Shown here: positions 21,480-32,759 of the stretch, piece after piece
Numbering within the stretch: position 1 is the stretch's first letter
Layout of the letters: every line of letters starts with the position of its first letter
Source: Craterostigma plantagineum
Taxonomy: Eukaryota > Streptophyta > Magnoliopsida > Lamiales > Linderniaceae
NCBI GenBank assembly: GCA_027422505.1
Contig: JAPQWV010000689.1
Span: 62,001 to 126,000 of the forward strand
Direction of reading: 5' to 3'
Length of the DNA stretch: 64,000 bases
Made by a program: the position numbers and the translations under genes
The notes under the pieces: generated by a model
What the model was told of the DNA's origin: nothing
Seen by the model: only the letters and a program-made list of their open reading frames with translations
Databases searched by the model: none

Positions 21480-22300
21480 ATAAGTTAACTTCACATTAGT
21501 AAATCATCCACTTGGTCAGCACGGAGTAATGAAAGCATATATAAGAGATCTTGTATTGTATATAACTTATAAAGGGAGTGCAAACAGAATATTTTGTTCT
21601 TAGATGCGAAACATTTACCGAGTTACACAATCAAATGATATTGTATAACCAATTCATTGAATTGCATCCGCTCGATTATTCGATGCGCCTAATCGTTGGG
21701 TTCTGCTCTTAGTACATCCAAGCCAAACTGATTCCTAAATATGAAGTACGAACTAAAAGATGGTGACATAAACCTACCTACTACTGGGAAGTGTTGTACG
21801 AGGTTATGTAGCTAATCCTCCAAGCAATAGGCAAACAATTAGACCCAAAATACAAACACAAATCATCGAATAACGACTGTAACAGAAAAACTGGGGCAAT
21901 CCGCCCAATTCACGAGATGAAGCAAATAATATGCACGAGATAAAATCAGTACCACAAATTAGACAGAAAAGAATAATTGGTGTCACACACTACATTGCAC
22001 TACATTTCGTCATCGATTTTCCTTTTTACATTGCACTCAATGAAATACTATACGAGGTTCAAATCATACACACTGCTGTGAGGCGTAACATTCTTGGGAC
22101 GGCGGGCTCAACATTCCCCACATGGCATCAAATCATGAAAATGGAAATACTTAAGGTAAGTAACATTGCAAAGTAATGGATGATCGTAGACCACCGATTT
22201 GATTTGTTTGTTAAATACCGAGAAACAGTGGGAAAAAATCATGTAAAAGGTCCAAGTTTTTCTGGGTTAGTTTTTAAGTTTCCTCCGTAATATCAAAGAA
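21480..22300. repeat. NLR 3'-flank repeat, copy B
   Basis: Matches copy A (7,950-8,365), then extends further with copy C (27,430-27,640). Copies B and C share CATACACTGCTGTGAGGCGT (last bases vary) and a conserved TTAAG/GTAAGT at 22,151-22,161, absent from copy A. Minus-strand frames here (for example 21,804-21,986) have no recognisable domain. Confidence 0.75.
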
Positions 22301-22589
22301 ACAAAAGAGAAGTGATCTATTTCTACTTATTTGAGTTGATGCATCACACCGACGCAAGGCGCACTCATGAAGCCGCTGTAGTTTTAGTAACATGATTCTG
22401 GGCTTGAATTACCCATGCAAACTTCTCTTCAGCTATTTGAAAGCAGTAATTACTTCTGAAGATATTGCAAATGGATAACTCAGAAACTTGTTGGCAAGCA
22501 AAGGTGGTCGCAAAATCTTCATTACGTACTGCAATAGAATAATCTCAATTAATTTTATCATTTATTCAGGATAATGTTAGGTATTACCC

Positions 22590-22985
22590 CGGATTAACAT
22601 CACACGATAATGTATTATCAGTGTCAAGCACGCTCAGACGTAAATCATAATCTGTATAGATAGTGGCCAACATAATATTTATGTATCTTTTTATAAACAA
22701 CCCAATTGTTAAAGGAAACTGATGGTGGTCAATTAGAGGTAGCATCAAGTTGCAGCACAAACCAAACATGAGAGAAATCTTCAGCATGAACTACCTTCAA
22801 GAATCTCTGCAAAGCATGTCGAGAAAACCAATATTATAGCACCCCGAAGAATAAAGCAGAGACTGGCAATCAATCTGAAAGAATGACATACCAAACATGT
22901 GAAAGCGAATGTCTACAGACAGCGACAGATTGGTTGCTAGTCTCTGCATTATTGTTTCTCTAATAAAATTAAATGGCTCGCTAAG
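22590..22985 (-). repeat. Helicase 3'-flank-like repeat, copy 1
   Basis: About 390 bp resembling 23,150-23,400 and 41,935-42,340. Shared strings include GGTGGTCAATTAGAGGTA, ATCAAGTTGCAG and GCAAAGCATGT. The 41.9-kb copy lies directly after the DEAH helicase stop on the minus strand, so these blocks may be relics of a duplicated helicase 3' region. Confidence 0.65.
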
Positions 22986-23149
22986 CAAGCCCCCCTATGA
23001 TTAATAAATTTAGATTTCCTTAAAATAATACCTTAATTCAACAATAGAAACTTCTAATATAAAAGATGAGTGGGAAAAAACAAAAAATGATCTCCGATGC
23101 TTACTTTGTGGACCAATTTAATCCCTAATACTTCCCGTGAAATAATTGA

Positions 23150-23400
23150 TGGACAGGCCAAATGTTAAAGGAAATTGATGGTGGTCAATTAGAGGTAACA
23201 TCAAGTTGCAGCACAAAACGATCATGAGAGAAAACTTCAGCATAAACTACGTTGACGAATCTCTGTAAAGCATGTTGCAGAAACCAACATATTTTTTCTA
23301 GCACCCCGATAAGAATAAAGCAGAGACTAGCAACCAACCTGACAGAATCATATACCAAACATATGAAACTGAATGTCTACAGACAGCGAGGGAACAAAAA
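23150..23400 (-). repeat. Helicase 3'-flank-like repeat, copy 2
   Basis: Shorter, more diverged neighbour of the 22.6-kb copy in the same orientation. It is recognisable by GGTGGTCAATTAGAGGTAAC, ATCAAGTTGCAGCACAAA and TGTCTACAGACAGCGA. Confidence 0.65.
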
Positions 23401-23424
23401 TTGTACGTTGGAGGTCGAAATATG

Positions 23425-24010
23425 TTTAAACAAAATAATACGAAACATTATGTCCGTGGTAAAATCGTGAAGATGTCTTATACGTATCACATAATATGTT
23501 TATTACATACATGAGAATAAATTGCGCATATTGTAATCAATGAATGAACAATTAAATATAGATTGAGATCAAATTATACATTGAAATAATAAAAAACGTC
23601 AAGTTCTTTGTATAATCGTCAAAATTTTTTTATACATTGTTAGCGTATTTCTTACATATTGTTATCAGTGACAAAATGTTTACATTGTAATTTAGGAATC
23701 GGAAAATTAATTTAAAAAACAATAATAAGAAACGTCTAGTTCGTGGTAAAAACCGTCAAAACGTCTTATATATGTTTTGCATAAATGTTTATTACACATT
23801 TGAAAATTAATTTCATATTATAATCGATAATGGAATTATGAGTTATAACTTGAAAGACAAATAAAACGTTTAAACAAAATAATAAAAAAAGATAAGTCCT
23901 TTGTAAATCTCAAAGTGTCCTATATACGTTTTTCCTAACATATATATTACATATAAAAGAAGAAATCACATATAATAGTGACAGAATCAGAAGTATAACT
24001 TTTCGAAAAT
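23425..24010. repeat. Degenerate tandem repeat, about 150-bp unit
   Basis: Four diverged units start with AAACAAAATAATA-like strings near 23,427, 23,585, 23,716 and 23,873. Each continues with a GTCC/TTCGTGGTAAA-like string, CGTCTTATATACGT-like and TGTTTATTACATA-like segments. Low complexity and no frame. Confidence 0.5.
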
Positions 24011-24259
24011 TTGCGTTCAAAGTGGCGTAATCCATAACATGTTTATTTTGTGAGAAAAGCGTTGTGTAATGAACCATATTTATGTTAAATAGATTTAGGC
24101 ACGGCTTGCTCGTCGTGAGACCGAAAGATCCCGACGTCGATCAGATTCAGACGATGATCTTTGGCATAGAGAATGGGACGATCGGTATTATATCTTCCCT
24201 CCCAAACGATAAATATATATTTTTAGAAAATTGCAGTCCTACTTAAGGAAATCGATCGG

Positions 24260-24463
24260 GTGGTGGACGGGACTAACCACGAGCAATGGAGGTCTTCGGT
24301 GGATAAGAGAAAGTCATGGGTCTCTAAGAACTTTTTGGACGGAGACTTAATAGAAATGTCTTTTAGTCTCGGTAGAAGTGAGATGGAGAAGATTTCTTGT
24401 GCAATGGATGTTTCCGTTGATGAGTTGGTGAGGATGGTAGATGAAGTAGCTCGTTTACATTGA
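24260..24463 (+). other. Unrecognised 67-codon open frame
   Basis: Starts MVDGTNHEQWRSSVDKRK and ends VDELVRMVDEVARLH. The composition looks protein-like (charged, with an amphipathic C-terminus), but I recognise no family. No adjoining exon is evident. It could be a captured gene fragment or chance. Confidence 0.2.
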
Positions 24464-25282
24464 CTATTATGAGTTGTAAACTGTTAATCATTCTTAAATA
24501 GATATAGTTTTCAAAGCATTTAAGTTTGATTTTACGTTTACCTTTATAATTTTTCGAATTGGCATATCGGTTGGATGGATACGTTTTGAATTCTTCACTC
24601 CATAATGATTTGCAGTTTAACCTTGAACATAAACATGCTTAAATTATTTTGTTTAGCTAATTAATCTATTATTGTTTATCTAATAAAATTGAATGGCTCG
24701 CTAAGCAAGGGGAGCCTCCCAGCCCCCAACATATATGATTAAATTTAGTTTTCCATAAAATAATACATTATTTTGACAATGTAGAAACTTTTAGTATAAG
24801 GAATGAGTGTAAGAAAACCTAAACTGATCTCCGATCTTTACCCGACCAATATAGTTTTCAATACTTCCCGTGAAATAATTTAGTTCCCAGAGTTGTCAAT
24901 TTTGAATCAATTTGGTTCTTTTAAGAGTTGCAGTAAATTTGGGTGGTAAATGCCACGTTTGACACCCGATTGGTCAATATGGTAGTTATCGGGAACCATT
25001 TCGTGTTTTCTCCCGGAGTGCGTCAGTAAAACTCATTCTCATCCAAAGCAATTTTTTAATTCCTTATTCCTCAAATCATGTTTATTTTTTAAACGAATTT
25101 GCATTAGACATTAAAATAGTTTTTATTGAAATTAGATTTAGTGGAATTTTTAATTAAGTTCATTTAAATTTCTACGAAAGCGTGTCACTTCAGGTACATT
25201 ACACCACAATTTCGACACTTTGACTAAGTTCAAGTTGTTTCTAATATAAACTTCAATATCGTCTATGAGATGGCCCGGCTTT

Positions 25283-25918
25283 AGCGAAGGGGATCCTCTG
25301 TCCCCTTACATGTCCCAATGGGACCGGATCACCTATCCCAATATTTTGTCCCACAATTTGTGCCACAACTGTTATTCAATTGTATTATATCCACTCTCCC
25401 ACAAATATGTCATATCTTATATCCCATGAGTTATGATATACTACCTCCGTCCCACACAATGGTAAAAAATTATCCCACTAATTAAGCTAATTATACCTTT
25501 AATATTAAAAAAATCTTCTTGATTTGCGTGTCTACTAATAACTTTTCTCTCTCCATACCTCAAAAGATGTACTTAATATTAAAATAACGTGGTTTCTTAA
25601 TATCCGTGCCCACTAATATTTGGGAAGAAATAACCGGGACGGAGGTAGTACAAAATAAAATGATATTTATGAATATTGAACAATATAAGATATGGATATC
25701 AATATGATCGTAACGAAATAAATAAATTATTAGATATGTTTATTTGATTTATCTTATAGCTTTAATGAAACAATGAAGACTTTAAAATTTGGTGGAATAT
25801 GCAATTAGTAAATTATAAATTAAAATAAAACCAAATGGAGGAAATTTGAACCCTGGATTGGACATTTGTCAAGAATCCGTGATGTGGCACAAATTGTGGG
25901 ACAGGAGATCCGGTGCCT
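25283..25918. mobile_element. MITE-like element interrupted by a Stowaway
   Basis: The left side GGATCCTCTGTCCC and further in TGTCCCACAATTTGTGCCAC are inverted at the right as GTGGCACAAATTGTGGGACA and GGAGATCC. Subtracting the nested Stowaway leaves about 430 bp of AT-rich DNA. No target duplication could be fixed, so the limits are approximate. Confidence 0.55.
25441..25648. mobile_element. Stowaway MITE (Tc1/mariner), 208 bp
   Basis: The classic Stowaway ends CTACCTCCGTCCC and GGGACGGAGGTAG lie exactly inside a TA target duplication (25,439-25,440 and 25,649-25,650). Non-coding, as expected. It is nested inside another MITE-like element. Confidence 0.95.
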
Positions 25919-27060
25919 TGTCGTAATATATATACCAACTAATATGTTGCTTATGTGGAAATTCTAACAATTTATTATTAAATTAAAATAAATAAAATAA
26001 CAATTTATTACTATTATAATAACATTTTCTGTATATAAACTTTTATCTTTGTAAATAGGTTAATGATATACCTTTTTGCTCTATCTATAATTTAGAATAT
26101 TACCTTAATTTTCGTTATGATAAAAATAAATATTAAAACCGCGAAAACCGCCCCAACCCAACCGAACATAAGCAAACCGCAATCTATCGGGTTAAGATTT
26201 TTATGATCGGGTTTGGGGTATATTTTAAAAAACCGCAATACTTTGGATCGGGTTAAATTTTCAATAAAGACCGCCCAAACCACACCGCGCTCACCCCTAA
26301 TTGTGGCCCACGTGCACATGCTAAAATATAATTTTTTGTTTTATCTGTTTTGCTTATTTTCTCCTTTATTATTAATAAGGATTATATGAAAAGTATTAAT
26401 TCTTGTGGTTATTATATTTATATAGAAGTTGTAAATAATCGTTTTTATCGCATTATCAAATGAATGGAAAATATTATGAAAATATAACACAGAGCAAAAT
26501 AATTAAATTAATGAATTATATATCAAATAGTACGACTACAGAAATCAGATAATCACCGTGGCCATGTTCTGATCGTAAAATTTTGCACTGCAAAAACTCA
26601 ATTTAAGATTTCTTATGGGATTATGTAATCTTTGGTTCAGCAAACCCATACAATTTTCGTTCCATGAAGAAAATATAATGGACAAAATAGGAATGAGAGA
26701 TATGTGTTAATTAGAAAAGTGAGAGATAAGTCTTTCCATAATATCCATGTGGGACCGATCAATATTTCTCTCTCCTAGATTCTAAAATATTAAATCAACC
26801 ACCCCACATATCTATCCCTAATTATCTATTTTAGTTTAATTAAAAATCAAATTTCCACATAAACAATTACTTAGTGGGTGCACACATTGAGACATCCGTT
26901 GGGACGTATGATCTCGTTCGCGGCTCTAGCGGGATTAACATTTTTTTTATCTATATGTACCGTCCACTTAGACAACTAAAGTCAAAAAGTTCAAGTGAAT
27001 TATAATCAAGGACGTCGACATGAATATATCATTTGCTAGACATCTCATTTGGACATAGAA
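25919..27060. other. AT-rich intergenic stretch
   Basis: No supported gene. Around 26,130-26,290 there is a run of ACCGC-rich sequence resembling one end of a hAT-like element, without a visible partner. Otherwise nothing recognisable. Confidence 0.5.
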
Positions 27061-27700
27061 GTGATTATCTGAACCGCTGGAATTAGTTGATGCACCTAAT
27101 CCTCGTAGTACATCCAAGCTGAATGTCTCTATTCTCAAGTAAGAGCGAAAAGAGTCCTTAATGTAGATGTCGGTACAGCTTAAAAGATGGCAAATGAAAC
27201 CTACCTACGGACAAGTGTTGTATGACTTTATGTAGCTAATCCTCCAAGCATAAGGCAAACAAACAATATTCCCAAAATACAAACAAAATCATAGAATAAC
27301 TAAGGTAACAGAAAATACAGGGCAATGAGCCTAATTGGTGAGACAAAGCAAATAATATGTACAAGATAAAATCAGTCCCATAAACTAGACAGCGAATAAT
27401 AATTTGCGTCACAAGCTACGTTGCACAACATTCCATCATCGGTTTTCCTTTTTACATTTGCACACAATAAAATACTATGCGAGGTTCAAATCATACATAC
27501 TGCTGTGAGGCGTAACATTCTTAGGACGGCGGATTTAATATTCCCGACATGCATCATCTCATGAAAATGGAAATACTTAAGGTAAGTAACATTACAAAGT
27601 TAAGATGATCGTAGGCCACCCATTTGATTCGCTTGTTAAATACCGAGAAGCACTGGTCATGTAAAATGTCTTAAGTTTTTGGGGCTACTTTATAAGTTTC
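27061..27700. repeat. NLR 3'-flank repeat, copy C, without an NLR
   Basis: Closely matches the flanks after both NLR pseudogenes (TTAGTTGATGCACCTAATCC at 27,086, then the CTGTGAGGCGTAACATTCTT block near 27,501), but no NLR sequence precedes it. This suggests a third duplicate whose NLR was deleted. The sequence CTTAAG/GTAAGT at 27,586-27,596 is conserved with copy B. Confidence 0.7.
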
Positions 27701-27725
27701 CTCTTAAAATATGTACATATATATA

Positions 27726-27765
27726 CTAGACAATTGGAGCCGCGCACGACTCACAATGCGCGGGC
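27726..27765 (-). mobile_element. Candidate Helitron 3' end
   Basis: On the minus strand a 7-bp stem CCGCGCA...TGCGCGG is followed within about ten bases by CTAG (27,726-27,729) and then T. That is the Helitron 3' arrangement (hairpin, short spacer, CTRR, insertion before T). The matching 5' TC end on the right was not identified, so the extent is unknown. The gene fragments to the right could be cargo. Confidence 0.5.
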
Positions 27766-27769
27766 AATA

Positions 27770-30217
27770 AATGCCCATATATTCAATATCATACAGAGTT
27801 ATGCGTAATTTATTCAAATTGAAGACAAGACATACAAAAAAAACTATGATTTTGATGGTGGTTTCTCCCAGCACGTCCCACCATGAATTTCTTCATCTTC
27901 TTGAACGGACCCTTTGTCTCCCGTCGTGTTACTCATTGCTCTTTCCTGCAATTAACTTACATAGCTGACGTCAACGTGCTTATTCATTAAGGTAACAACT
28001 ATAAGTGCAATCATTCAAAAGAAAAGCAGACGGTTTTACCTTCTCCAGCAAGAGTACACATCCGAGATTGAGTTTAAACCCATAGTTACGACTGTCTTTC
28101 TACCTCACCACCAAGTCTTGATTGTTCTTAACTATGAACTCCGTGATATGTCGGGCTTTCTTCACCAATTGGGGCCTTCGACGACTGGGCTAATAATCAA
28201 TCCCACAAGTCTGCCTGGTTCAGAAGTTATGGGTGGATGTCGTCAAAGATGCTTCACGAGCACGACTGCATCCGGACAATGCGAGAGATAGACACCATGA
28301 ACGACGTTTGCCAAACTCGCCCAACAAAGATTCAACTTTGGCCCATGCGAATCAAAATTCATCACGAAACATTGATTCTTCTCTTGTTATTCGCAAATGT
28401 GTTATCATCGAATTCGAATATGGCATGCTAAGTTAAACTGCAGGAGAATGATAAATACTTAGTTGTGTTTATCCTACTCTAGCAACTCAAAGCTCAATAA
28501 GTGTTTACAAAACAATTCGAAGTTATGCAGCAACAATTTCAAATATGGTTAATCTAATCCACACCCAACCCAAGATAGGCCAAGATGCCACATTCCGAAT
28601 GGTGCAATAGCATATTGTGTATTTTCATTGGCAATTGACCCGATAGGACGTGTTTTATGACTAAGTAACAACACCAAACGACACGATGAGTATTTATTTG
28701 GTAGTGAACTCTCCTACATGAGGACTGAGGAGATAAATGATGTGGCCTTAAAACTTGTAAATGTAAGTCAATAGTTAGTTATGGATATCATTGGTAAAAC
28801 CATTCGCAAAACATGATGGATACAGCTGAATCACCTTTGAGGATCTATTTGCAGGCCTGAACGAATAACATCTGGAGCTGTTCCAATTGCAGGAATCATC
28901 AGCTATATGTAAATAGAAGTAAAAATGAAAAAAAAAACAAATTGCTTACTATTAGGTGGGCTTTCTCCACTCAATATTAGAACCCAAAACGTGCATCATG
29001 AGGGGTCATCTTTCATCACCCAATTACTACTGATGATAGATATTCTTCTAAGAACCCTCCACTACAATACGAAGACTTTATTCATCCATCTTTGTTTGTC
29101 CTAAACCAACTTTGGCACTTATCTGTCATAGATTGAATCCATTGGTGCCATGTCCGTCGAGGAAAAAAAGGAATCAATTAGATCTGGGTAGAATAACAAA
29201 TTGTTCCTTTTTTCAGGCGCTGTAGTAAGCAGTTCACTGCGCAGTCTTACAGTGCACCCTCACCCCACACCCATGCTGTGCAAGACACGTCATCTATCAG
29301 AGCTTCTTCGAAATTGAGACCCAGTCGGGAAAAGAAAGTCTGATGGTCGCGAAGGAGCTCAAATGCCTGCAGCTTGATCGACGGGTTCATGAGGACGCCT
29401 CATCAAGAACCGTGTTGGGCTGCTGGTTGAGTTGCAAAGACAAGACCTCGACTCACTAAACGAAGTCCAACGGTTCCCTTCTTTCCCCTTCTTTATTTCT
29501 CAAATTTCCACGAGTAAGGAGTAAGAAATAGATAAATAGAATCGCGATAAATAGGGAAAATGAGATAAGTAGGCGATAAACAGGCGGTATATAGCTTACG
29601 ATGAGACACTATTTCTTAAGCCCGTCCACGCACAAGGCGCCGCGACAAAGGCCGTTTTTTGCTCTATTGATGTGTATTTGTTTGTATCAAGTAAGTTCGT
29701 CTTTTGTTTGTAGCTTGCCATTACGATTTGGATCGCTCTCTCCGAAACTTGGACGTAGTAAATGATGAAACGAACGCCAAATCCTTGGAGAAAATGATTC
29801 TTTTTCTTTGATTCCCAATGTGCCTATCGTTTTTTTCGAAATCAATCCCAGAACATATCATCATTACAACGAATGGTAAAACAATGTTATTTTGTGAATA
29901 TTACTACCTAATCTAGATGAAAGGAATCCATGGGCTGTAATGTAAGTGAATATAGCTCTATCAGCTGAAAAGCCAAGCTCTTGACAAGCCATGGATCTAC
30001 CATCTTGAAGCAGTATCCTTAAAGCAGTTGGAGGATGTAATAAAATTGGTTTAGCCGCCACATTGATATGGCTCTGTCTTGTTTGAGAACTGTTATAATG
30101 AGGATGATAGATATTATTTTGATAAACTGATAAGATTACCGATGCTTAAATTGCCTGCTATAGACAAACGTCCCAACTACATCATATATTCATAAAGTTC
30201 AAACACAAAACCTACAC
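27770..30217. other. Long stretch without a supported gene
   Basis: Several short open frames (27,771-27,968; two overlapping ones at 28,233-28,436; 29,864-30,061 minus) show no domain I recognise. Base composition near 28,000-29,400 is less AT-rich than the flanks, so decayed gene fragments, possibly Helitron cargo, are plausible but unproven. Confidence 0.35.
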
Positions 30218-31865
30218 CTAAACACCACGGCTTCCTACAGATTCATCATCCGCTGCCTGCAGACTCGAGCCCATTTTTCTCAAATCCTTGACCAAGAGAG
30301 TCTTGCTTCCTTCCACGTATTCGAAAAGCAAGAAACTCCCCTCTTCGAGGCCGTGGGCATTGTAGAACACGGACCAGCCCATCGCAAAGGCCAGACAGCC
30401 TTTGACGCGAGACAACATCACCGATCATTAACCACCGCTGGGCTCCTTGAGCTGGAAGAGATGGCAAACCCTGTTATCTAGAATAGGGGCAAAACAAGGA
30501 GGCAGTTCCTGGAAGAAGAAGAAGATGAAGACAGTTTTTTAGTTCAAGAGGTGAGTATGCAGAAATTAATTAGCTTTTGACCAGGATATTCAAGAAGATC
30601 ATTTCCATGAGGAGCTAATTGATGGATGTTTGAAGATACTGCCTTACAAGATAGCTTGGGAGTTAATTAGTGAATGTGTTAGCTAATTAACATCTGAGCT
30701 GCAAATAAAGAAGTTAGTTAGGCCAGTTGTTCCATAACATTTTATCGGGAATGGCGAGTCGGAAACTCGCCGGAGGTCGCCGGAAATGATCGAAGAAGCC
30801 GGCCAGTCGAACTGACGTTGAAAGAGCTGAAGAAATCAAGTGTTGAGGTCGCGATGCACAGTCACCGTTGGATTAGAAATGGCGCGCGGTCGGACGGAGC
30901 AGATTTGAAGCTTGATGATTTAATCTAGGCCGATGGATAGCGCGCGGAAGCAATGAGCGGCCGAGATTAAAAGGAACGGATTGATGCGGATGATGGATAT
31001 GAGCCGTTAGATCGAGATCGGACTATCCAAGTTAAAAGTGACATTTCACTTATAGAGTTGTCATTCGATTCTCGCTTGGTCACGTGAAGATGCAAGCGCG
31101 ACGTGGCAGCTCGTGAGGCATTGGATCAGATCGTATGGACGGGTAATCGCATAACATGCTTATTAAGTGATCAGCTTTTATATATATCAGTATTTCGAGT
31201 TCGACTAGTGATCTTTGAGAGCTTGTAGTTTCCTATAGAGTGAGAATCACGGTGAGGTGTAAAACATGAAACTTGTAGAGGGCACAACAGTGTACAACTT
31301 TTGTGTTGTGATCAATAAGAAAGGAAGCTCAGTTGATCGGTGGACGTAGGCCAAAGATTGGGCCGAACCACGTAAATTCTGTCTCAAACAAGCGTGTGTT
31401 GAGTTGCTGTTTTTGGCATCGATCGAGCTTGCGAGTGCTCAGATCGATCCAGAACTTTAGCATACATTGAAACTCTATCTAAGGGTAGCCATTTCCCAAC
31501 ACATTTGTATATATATCAGATAGTGCACACGGCGTATAACATGAAAAAGAAGGGAATCATACTGTTCCCTATTCAACAAATTACAGATTTCAAATACACT
31601 TCAAACTCGCACATGGTATCAGAGCGCTTTGCGATCCAATCAAATATACAAATCAGACCTCGCACTAGAAAGACAAGCATAAATGGAAGCTGTAAATGAA
31701 AATTGATCCACTCAAATACACTTCAAACTCGCATGTACCATACCATGATCGATCACTTTGATATTCGTCGTAGCCCTTTCTAAACATAACTTTGAAGAAT
31801 TGAGTGATTTCCGGAGGTGGATTTGGATTTGCTTGACCAACACAATCAACTTGAGCAATGGCAAC

Positions 31866-31872
<7 letters not shown>
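30218..31872 (-). pseudogene. B3-domain (REM-type) gene fragments split by an LTR element
   Basis: Two minus-strand pieces look like one B3 DNA-binding domain. The upstream piece (about 31,872-31,755) reads VGQANPNPPPEITQFFKVMF, matching the start of a B3 domain. The downstream piece (about 30,490-30,240) contains LKEPSGG, then a stop and frame change, then GWSVFYNAHGLEEGSFLLFE, a typical B3 C-terminal half. The intervening kilobase contains a plus-strand LTR and primer-binding site, so the gene appears disrupted by a retrotransposon. The middle of the domain is missing. No intact protein is possible. The C-terminal half is a firm match; the N-terminal half is a tentative one. Confidence 0.6.
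30728..31733 (+). mobile_element. Deleted LTR retrotransposon (LTR, primer site, LTR stub)
   Basis: TGGTATCAGAGC, the initiator-Met primer-binding site, lies at 31,614-31,625. It is preceded by a sequence ending CACTTCAAACTCGCA (to 31,611), the likely LTR 3' end. The same AAATACACTTCAAACTCGCA recurs at about 31,714-31,733, suggesting the end of a second LTR with almost all internal sequence deleted. A TATATATAT box near 31,180 and AATAAGA near 31,314 fit an LTR. The left boundary is uncertain (TGTTCCATAAC at 30,728 is one candidate). Confidence 0.5.

Positions 31873-31918
<46 letters not shown>
31868..31918. repeat. (GA)n microsatellite
   Basis: 51 bp of uninterrupted GA dinucleotides. It lies just upstream of the B3 N-terminal fragment on that fragment's coding strand, a position where 5' UTR microsatellites are common in plants. 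Confidence 0.97.
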
Positions 31919-31920
<2 letters not shown>

Positions 31921-32759
31921 GGAAATAATAGATGAAACTTTCGATAGATATTCAGAGACACTATTGATGTGCTGTGCTAGCCTAGTTATTCGAGCATGAG
32001 GCTTAATAATCTTCTTTTTTCTTTTTTGTTTTTAAGATAATTGAAAGCGTGGCTTCCTTTTTTCTCTCTGAAATTACTTACGTATTCTTTTTTGCTTCCA
32101 AATTTCAAGTTTTCACGCATTTGTTAGAGCTGTCAAACGGGCCGCCCCGTCCCGCCCCGCCTCAACCCGCCATTAAACGGGGCGGGGCAGAGCAGGCCGC
32201 CATCACAACAGGCTATTAAACTAGTAGCCCGCCCCGCCTCACAGCGGGTTGGCGGGCTAGCGGCCAACCCGCTAACTCTTTATTTTTAAAAAAGAATAAT
32301 CAACGGAAATTCATAAATCATCTATGAATTATATAAGTTCAAAACTAAACAATTATAATTAATTCATATCTAAATCAATTATAAATAATTATTAATAAAT
32401 ATTATTTATTAATATTTAGCATAGAAAATGTAGGGGATTCAACACTTAAATACCTACATTAATAAAATTTATACAGTTCAGTCCCTAGTCAGATGAATTT
32501 TTAAACTAGGTACCTAGTTGAATTTTGTTTTACTGATAGGTACCTAACTGACGGATTTACCCCTGCTGAAACTGCTTATTTACATCTTTTACCTGCTTTT
32601 CTTATTTCACGTTCGTTCCTCCATTTTAAAAAAAAAAAACCGCACAACGTCGCACCAAATCGCGCGATTCCTTGGCAGATCGACCCGGGTGTTTTTGGCT
32701 TCAGATTCTACGTCGTCACTCCAGTCGTTCGTCGAAGTATTAGCTTCTGAAATCGATTG

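Noticed and set aside
31665..31961. Long Ser-Leu repeat in a minus-strand frame
   Set aside because: It is only the (GA)n microsatellite read as codons. Only the downstream residues (B3-like) carry a signal.
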